DNA of 64,000 nt from Pseudomonas helleri (lineage in GTDB: Bacteria; Pseudomonadota; Gammaproteobacteria; Pseudomonadales; Pseudomonadaceae): contig NZ_JYLD01000017.1 in NCBI RefSeq assembly GCF_001043025.1, positions 1-64,000 on the forward strand. Direction: 5' to 3'. The position numbers and the translations under genes were made by a program. This document shows positions 59,794 through 64,000 of this stretch, in pieces. Under the pieces are notes generated by a model. The model saw only the letters and a list, made by a program, of their open reading frames with translations, ran no database searches and was not told the DNA's origin. Position 1 is the first letter of the stretch. Each line of letters begins with the position of its first letter.

Positions 59794-62700
59794 ATGTCGA
59801 ACGTACCGCAATCTCGGCGGCGAGCACTGCCGAGCGCCTGCTCATTGCCCGCGAACACCCTCACCCTGGGCCTGTTGGCGGGCTTATGGACGCTGCCAGC
59901 ACACGGTCTTGCCTATCACGAACAAGGCCGCCTGCACGACGCCGCCAGTTGGCACAGCCAGGAATTCACTCAGGATTGGGGCCTGCAAGCCATCGGTGCA
60001 GACGCCGCCTATGCGCGCGGGCTAAGTGGCCGCGGGGTGAATCTGGGTATTTTCGACTCCGGTGTCGACCTTCGCCACGGTGAGTTCGCAGGCAAAGACC
60101 ATCGTGCTACCCGTTTGGCAGACCCCGGTTGCACCCGTGAGAAGCTGCCCACCGAGCTAGCTGATGGCTGCTTTTTCAGCAACGGGGATCGTGCCCAGGT
60201 CGTTTATAACGACCTGCCGCCAGACGTATTGGAGGCGCTGCACTACCTGGTTTCCATTGGCGATCTTTCAAGCGATGACTTGAACGATTACCTCGACATG
60301 GCCGGCATCGAATATGAAGCGCACGGCACCCATGTGGCGGGCACAATGCTGGCTAATCGCGATGGCGTGGGCACACACGGCGTGGCCTATGGTGCCGCGC
60401 TGAACACGGTGCGGATTTTCAGCAACACCTATAACTTTCTTCCTCCCGTGTACAAAAAAACCCAGAGCATTGAACCGGGCCATTTCGACACATCCACGCC
60501 CACCTATAAGCAAATGCACGCGCAGAACGTACGCGCGATTAACCATAGCTGGAACCTCTCTGACCGCTTCGCCGACCTTGATCAACTGACGGCAGCGCTG
60601 GCAAAACACCGTGCAGGCGTCGGACGCTCCGTGGCTCAGGGCTCGCTGGATTTCGGCCTGCTCCAGGTCTGGGCGGCCGGTAATACAAGCTCGCCAAACC
60701 TCTCACCTGAACAAGCCCCCATGGCGGGTGTTCTCGCGACGCTACCGCTGGCCATTGCGGGCCTTGAGCCGTACTGGCTGAGCGTGGTTAATGTGGACAA
60801 AAACCTGACCCTTTCACCCGGCTCATTTCGCTGTGGCTACAGCATGGACTGGTGCGTAGCAGCCCCCGGGACCGCTATTGCTTCGTCGGTAGTCAGCGGC
60901 GAAATTGACGCCAACAAGTGGTACGACGAAGACGGCGAGGTCAATGGCTTTGAAGTGACAGGCGACCGGCCTGTTTTTGGTTATGAAACCTGGTCGGGTA
61001 CCTCCATGGCCGCCCCGCATGTGACGGGCGCGCTGGGGTTGTTGATGGAGCGCTTCCCGTACCTGGACAACCCGCAAATCCGTGATGTGTTGCTGACAAC
61101 CGCTCAAGACCTCGGCGCGCCCGGTGTCGATGAGGTCTATGGCTGGGGGCTGATCGACCTGAAAAAGGCCATTGACGGGCCGGGGCAACTGCGGGTCGAC
61201 ACCCACGTACAGATGGACCGTCGCGCAGGCGGCGCCGTGGTCTGGCAGGGTGGTGCCTGGGACGATTGGCGCAATGATATCGGCGGCCCGGGGCGGCTGA
61301 ACAAAGACGGTGTCGGCTGGCTGCGCCTGAGCGGCAATAACCGTTTTGCCGGTGCGACCCTCAACCAGGGCATTCTGGAATTCGACGGCACCAACCACCT
61401 CACCCGCGACATTACGGTTGAAGGCGGATTGCTGCGGCTCAATGGCGCCTTGCATGGTTCTGCGCTCAACGTTAACGGCGGCATCGCGCAGATCAACGGC
61501 CGGGTGACCGACGCCACGACCTGGGTCGGTGCGGCCGGTTTGCTCAGTGGTGACGGCGAACTGTCCCACACCCACGTGCAGGGCACGCTCATGCCGGGCA
61601 GCGAACACCGGGCCTTGACGGTAAACGGCGATTACCAGCAACAGGCCGGCTCAACCTTGATCGCCCGTCCCGGCCTAAGCCCTGGTCTGCCTGCGCTACA
61701 GGTCACGGGCACGGCCCATTTGCAAGGCGGTACATTGCGTTTGGCGCCTGCGCCGAATGTGTTCGCCCTGGGTCAGCGCTACCGTGTGTTGCAGGCTGAC
61801 GCGGGGATTAATGGCCGATACGACGCGCTGGATCATCAGGCGTTTTCACCGTTTCTCGGGTTCACCCAAATCCACGAAGCCGAGCAGTTATCGGTTGATG
61901 TCAGCCGTGGCCTGCCGTTGGTGTCGGCAGCCAATAGCGCCAACCAGCGCGCCATGGCCAAGGCTGCCGATGCACTGCCCATGTCTGCACCTTTGGCACA
62001 GCGCCTGACCTCACTGTTCCCGGAGCCGGCGCAACGGGCGCTGGACCAGCTCAGCGGCGAACTGTATGCCAGCACCCAGTCAGTGTTGCTGGAAAACAGC
62101 CACGTTATACGGGATGCCGCCCTGACTCGCGCGTCGGGCCTGTCGCCTTCTGGCCTGTGGGTACAGGCGTTAAATCAAAACGGCCGACTCGACGGCGATG
62201 GCAACGCCGCGAAAGTCAGCCACAGCAACACCGGGGTCATGATCGGCGCCGACCATGGGTTCGAACAGGGCACGCGCGCGGGGCTGCTGTTCGCCAACAG
62301 CCAAGGCCGTGTCAACACCGGGAGCGCGGGCAAAGCCTCGCTCGACACTGTCCAGTTCGGCCTGCATGCGGGACACACCTGGAACGCGTTTGGGCTTCAC
62401 GGCGGCCTGGCCTATGCGCGCAATACGATACAGAGCAAGCGCCGGGTCAGTTTTGCAGACATCGATGAAGGCCTCTCAGCCAATTACCTCAGCCACACCC
62501 GACAGCTTTTTATCGAAGGCAATTACCGCTTGAACTACGACGCCTGGGCGCTGCAACCCTATGTGCAACTGGCCCATGTACGAGTGAGCAACGAAGGGTT
62601 TAGAGAGCGTGGCGGCCAGAGCGCCTTGCAGGGCAGTAAAACCAGCAGCGCGGTTAATTTGAGCACCACGGGCGTGCGTTTCACGGTTGACCTGAGCCAG

Positions 62701-62970
62701 CGTCAGATCGGCCCATCGTGGTTGAGCTTCAACGCAGGCCTGGCCTACACCCACGCCAGCGGCGACCTGCAACCCACCACCCAGGTTGCCTGGCAGGGCG
62801 CCAGCAGCCAGCGCATTGCCGGCGCCCCACTCAGCAGCACCGTGCAACTGGACCTCGGTGCGGTAGCACGCCTTTCGCGGGGCAGCACGTTAAGCCTGAA
62901 CCTGAATGATCAACGTGGTAAACGCTCACACGAACAAGGCGTCACGGCGCAGTACCAGTACACGTTTTAA
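59794..62970 (+). CDS. S8 subtilisin-type serine protease autotransporter
   Basis: 1058 residues. An extended signal region (1-40, ending PAHGLA) precedes the subtilase domain (about 60-465) with catalytic Asp88 (IFDSGVD), His177 (HGTHVAG) and Ser404 (SGTSMAAPHV). A beta-helical autotransporter linker follows (about 470-780; repeats such as GGLLRLNGALHG, GGIAQINGRVTD), then a C-terminal barrel (about 790-1058) ending QYTF. It resembles Pseudomonas PspA/PspB and Serratia Ssp proteases that act on surface proteins. The stop overlaps the convergent gene by 4 bp. Confidence 0.93.
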   Translation: MSNVPQSRRRALPSACSLPANTLTLGLLAGLWTLPAHGLAYHEQGRLHDAASWHSQEFTQDWGLQAIGADAAYARGLSGRGVNLGIFDSGVDLRHGEFAGKDHRATRLADPGCTREKLPTELADGCFFSNGDRAQVVYNDLPPDVLEALHYLVSIGDLSSDDLNDYLDMAGIEYEAHGTHVAGTMLANRDGVGTHGVAYGAALNTVRIFSNTYNFLPPVYKKTQSIEPGHFDTSTPTYKQMHAQNVRAINHSWNLSDRFADLDQLTAALAKHRAGVGRSVAQGSLDFGLLQVWAAGNTSSPNLSPEQAPMAGVLATLPLAIAGLEPYWLSVVNVDKNLTLSPGSFRCGYSMDWCVAAPGTAIASSVVSGEIDANKWYDEDGEVNGFEVTGDRPVFGYETWSGTSMAAPHVTGALGLLMERFPYLDNPQIRDVLLTTAQDLGAPGVDEVYGWGLIDLKKAIDGPGQLRVDTHVQMDRRAGGAVVWQGGAWDDWRNDIGGPGRLNKDGVGWLRLSGNNRFAGATLNQGILEFDGTNHLTRDITVEGGLLRLNGALHGSALNVNGGIAQINGRVTDATTWVGAAGLLSGDGELSHTHVQGTLMPGSEHRALTVNGDYQQQAGSTLIARPGLSPGLPALQVTGTAHLQGGTLRLAPAPNVFALGQRYRVLQADAGINGRYDALDHQAFSPFLGFTQIHEAEQLSVDVSRGLPLVSAANSANQRAMAKAADALPMSAPLAQRLTSLFPEPAQRALDQLSGELYASTQSVLLENSHVIRDAALTRASGLSPSGLWVQALNQNGRLDGDGNAAKVSHSNTGVMIGADHGFEQGTRAGLLFANSQGRVNTGSAGKASLDTVQFGLHAGHTWNAFGLHGGLAYARNTIQSKRRVSFADIDEGLSANYLSHTRQLFIEGNYRLNYDAWALQPYVQLAHVRVSNEGFRERGGQSALQGSKTSSAVNLSTTGVRFTVDLSQRQIGPSWLSFNAGLAYTHASGDLQPTTQVAWQGASSQRIAGAPLSSTVQLDLGAVARLSRGSTLSLNLNDQRGKRSHEQGVTAQYQYTF

Positions 62971-64000
62971 GGCCTGTTCACCTCGGCGAAAATCTCCGTT
63001 ATCGCTCGCCGGGGTGATCGTTTGACCAGCGCTTTGACCTTGGCGCTCAAACGAAGCAACTCGGCGCTGGGCTTGGCCCATTGCTCGGGCGGCAGCGGCT
63101 CGGACCATTCACGCATCGCCTCGGGCAGCGCTTTACGGCCGACCTTGGCGATGCGTTTTATCTCCCACTCAACCAAATGGTTGGGCAAGGTCCATAACGT
63201 CATGACGTGGTAGACGTACCAAAAAAAGCCGTAGATCCAACCCACTTCTTTCTCCCGTATACGCCGATGCAAACTGGCGCGAGCATTGCGAAACGTGTGC
63301 AGGCCTTCATGGGGCGGGTCGCCGGGAGCCTGAAGTTCCAGCGGGTCCTGGATGGCGTGCAGGTCGTTGAGTTCGTACTCCATGTAGCCGCGCACGGCCT
63401 CCCAATTGGCAATCGCCAGTTGCAGAGCGCCGCACTGGAATTCGACACTGACCAACTCGCCTTCATGCACAAAGCCCATGCCCATCCCGTAGTGGCGGGT
63501 CACGCCGTATTGCGTCGCGCTTTGGCCTTGAACCACCCAGGCAGACAAGGATTCCCAAGGGACGAACAAGGGTTGTGTGGCGCCTTCGGGCATAAAACAG
63601 ACTTCACGGCGTTGACGGTTGAAGCGGGTGGGGATGACTTTGGTGAAGAGTTTGTGGGCTTGGAGCCAGACGTAAAAACACATAGCTGATCCAGCGAACC
63701 ACATAAATAAAGCGTAGCCCCAGACAGCATAAAAAGAATCTACTGCAAACTCCCAACTCTCGGCTGAGCTTCCACCCAGCGCCAAAACCATGACCCAGCA
63801 AAATAAAGGGAACCCGAATCCCATTAAGCATGATGAACTGAATGGCCCACCCAGCCATATTTGATATGAATAAACATTCGGTTCTCCGCCTCCGAAATCT
63901 AAATAGATATCGTTGTAATCACCGATATAGGGGCAATAAGGCTCCGCTGCGGTAGGTAGGGGTAATGGAGCTAAATAGGTCTGCTGACCACCAGAAAACT
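62967..64000 (-). CDS. Membrane protein of unknown function, 5' end beyond window
   Basis: The frame stays open from its stop at 62967 to the window end, so at least 344 residues are present. The apparent start at 63824 is internal: the preceding in-frame residues (DIYLDFGGGEPNVYSYQIWL) read as protein. There are two transmembrane helices after the start of this visible part (GFPLFCWVMVLALGG, YAVWGYALFMWFAGSAMCFY) and two more aromatic hydrophobic stretches (VGWIYGFFWYVYHVMTLW). A soluble domain with the motif PLFVPWESLSAWVVQ follows. It looks like the DUF6708 family seen in pseudomonads; that name is from memory and unverified. Confidence 0.7.
   Translation of the reverse strand, partial: FSGGQQTYLAPLPLPTAAEPYCPYIGDYNDIYLDFGGGEPNVYSYQIWLGGPFSSSCLMGFGFPLFCWVMVLALGGSSAESWEFAVDSFYAVWGYALFMWFAGSAMCFYVWLQAHKLFTKVIPTRFNRQRREVCFMPEGATQPLFVPWESLSAWVVQGQSATQYGVTRHYGMGMGFVHEGELVSVEFQCGALQLAIANWEAVRGYMEYELNDLHAIQDPLELQAPGDPPHEGLHTFRNARASLHRRIREKEVGWIYGFFWYVYHVMTLWTLPNHLVEWEIKRIAKVGRKALPEAMREWSEPLPPEQWAKPSAELLRLSAKVKALVKRSPRRAITEIFAEVNRP

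Noticed and set aside
1..64000. CRISPR arrays, tRNA or rRNA genes, insertion sequences with transposase
   Set aside because: No regularly spaced direct repeats, cloverleaf sequences, rRNA segments or transposase-like proteins were recognised on reading both strands.

Overview
The gene content points to a Pseudomonas of the P. fluorescens group. It includes a pstSCAB operon behind a PHO box, a SfnR-type sigma54 activator with sulfur-starvation genes, galactarate catabolism genes, S8-protease and phosphatase autotransporters, and many copies of a GTAGGAGCGAGC-type intergenic palindrome. This is inferred from the sequence; no rRNA or other species marker is present.

Left part (1-11.3 kb), accessory in character: a HigBA-like toxin-antitoxin pair with a clear palindromic operator; a tyrosine-phosphatase autotransporter with a convergent AraC-type regulator; a hydrolase/coiled-coil/GTPase fusion translationally coupled to a dynamin-like GTPase; a convergent JAB metalloprotease; and a small lipoprotein. 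The coupled GTPase pair resembles LeoA/LeoBC (Eleos-type) dynamin pairs and is the best defence-system candidate.

Middle (11.3-29 kb), mostly housekeeping: a hybrid histidine kinase with a divergent LuxR-type regulator; a three-gene envelope operon of unknown role; pstSCAB, followed by a Fic-like plus HAD pair; a DMT exporter and AraC regulator; an AT-rich HipBA module; an Rrf2/thioredoxin-reductase-like pair; and an MFS transporter.

Right-centre (29-53.9 kb), a large organosulfur-scavenging island. It holds two TonB receptors, a GMC oxidoreductase plus aldehyde dehydrogenase plus MFS branch, a periplasmic sulfonate-type binding protein, a class II aldolase, an SsuD-like FMNH2 monooxygenase, a heterodimeric ABC exporter, two cytosolic DszB-like proteins (one with the catalytic Cys, one with Ser), an ABC importer, the sigma54 activator SfnR and a dedicated TonB-ExbB-ExbD. 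Four intergenic regions each carry two copies of TTGCTG-N6-CAGCAA spaced 29-33 bp apart, followed by a sigma54 -24/-12 promoter. This ties the island into one predicted SfnR regulon, whose likely logic is outer-membrane uptake, periplasmic capture, ABC import, C-S cleavage and sulfite release.

Right end (54-64 kb): a secreted purple acid phosphatase behind a second PHO box; a kdgD-garD galactarate operon in which kdgD has an in-frame amber codon; an Lrp regulator divergent from a LysE exporter; an S8 protease autotransporter; and a membrane protein running off the window end.
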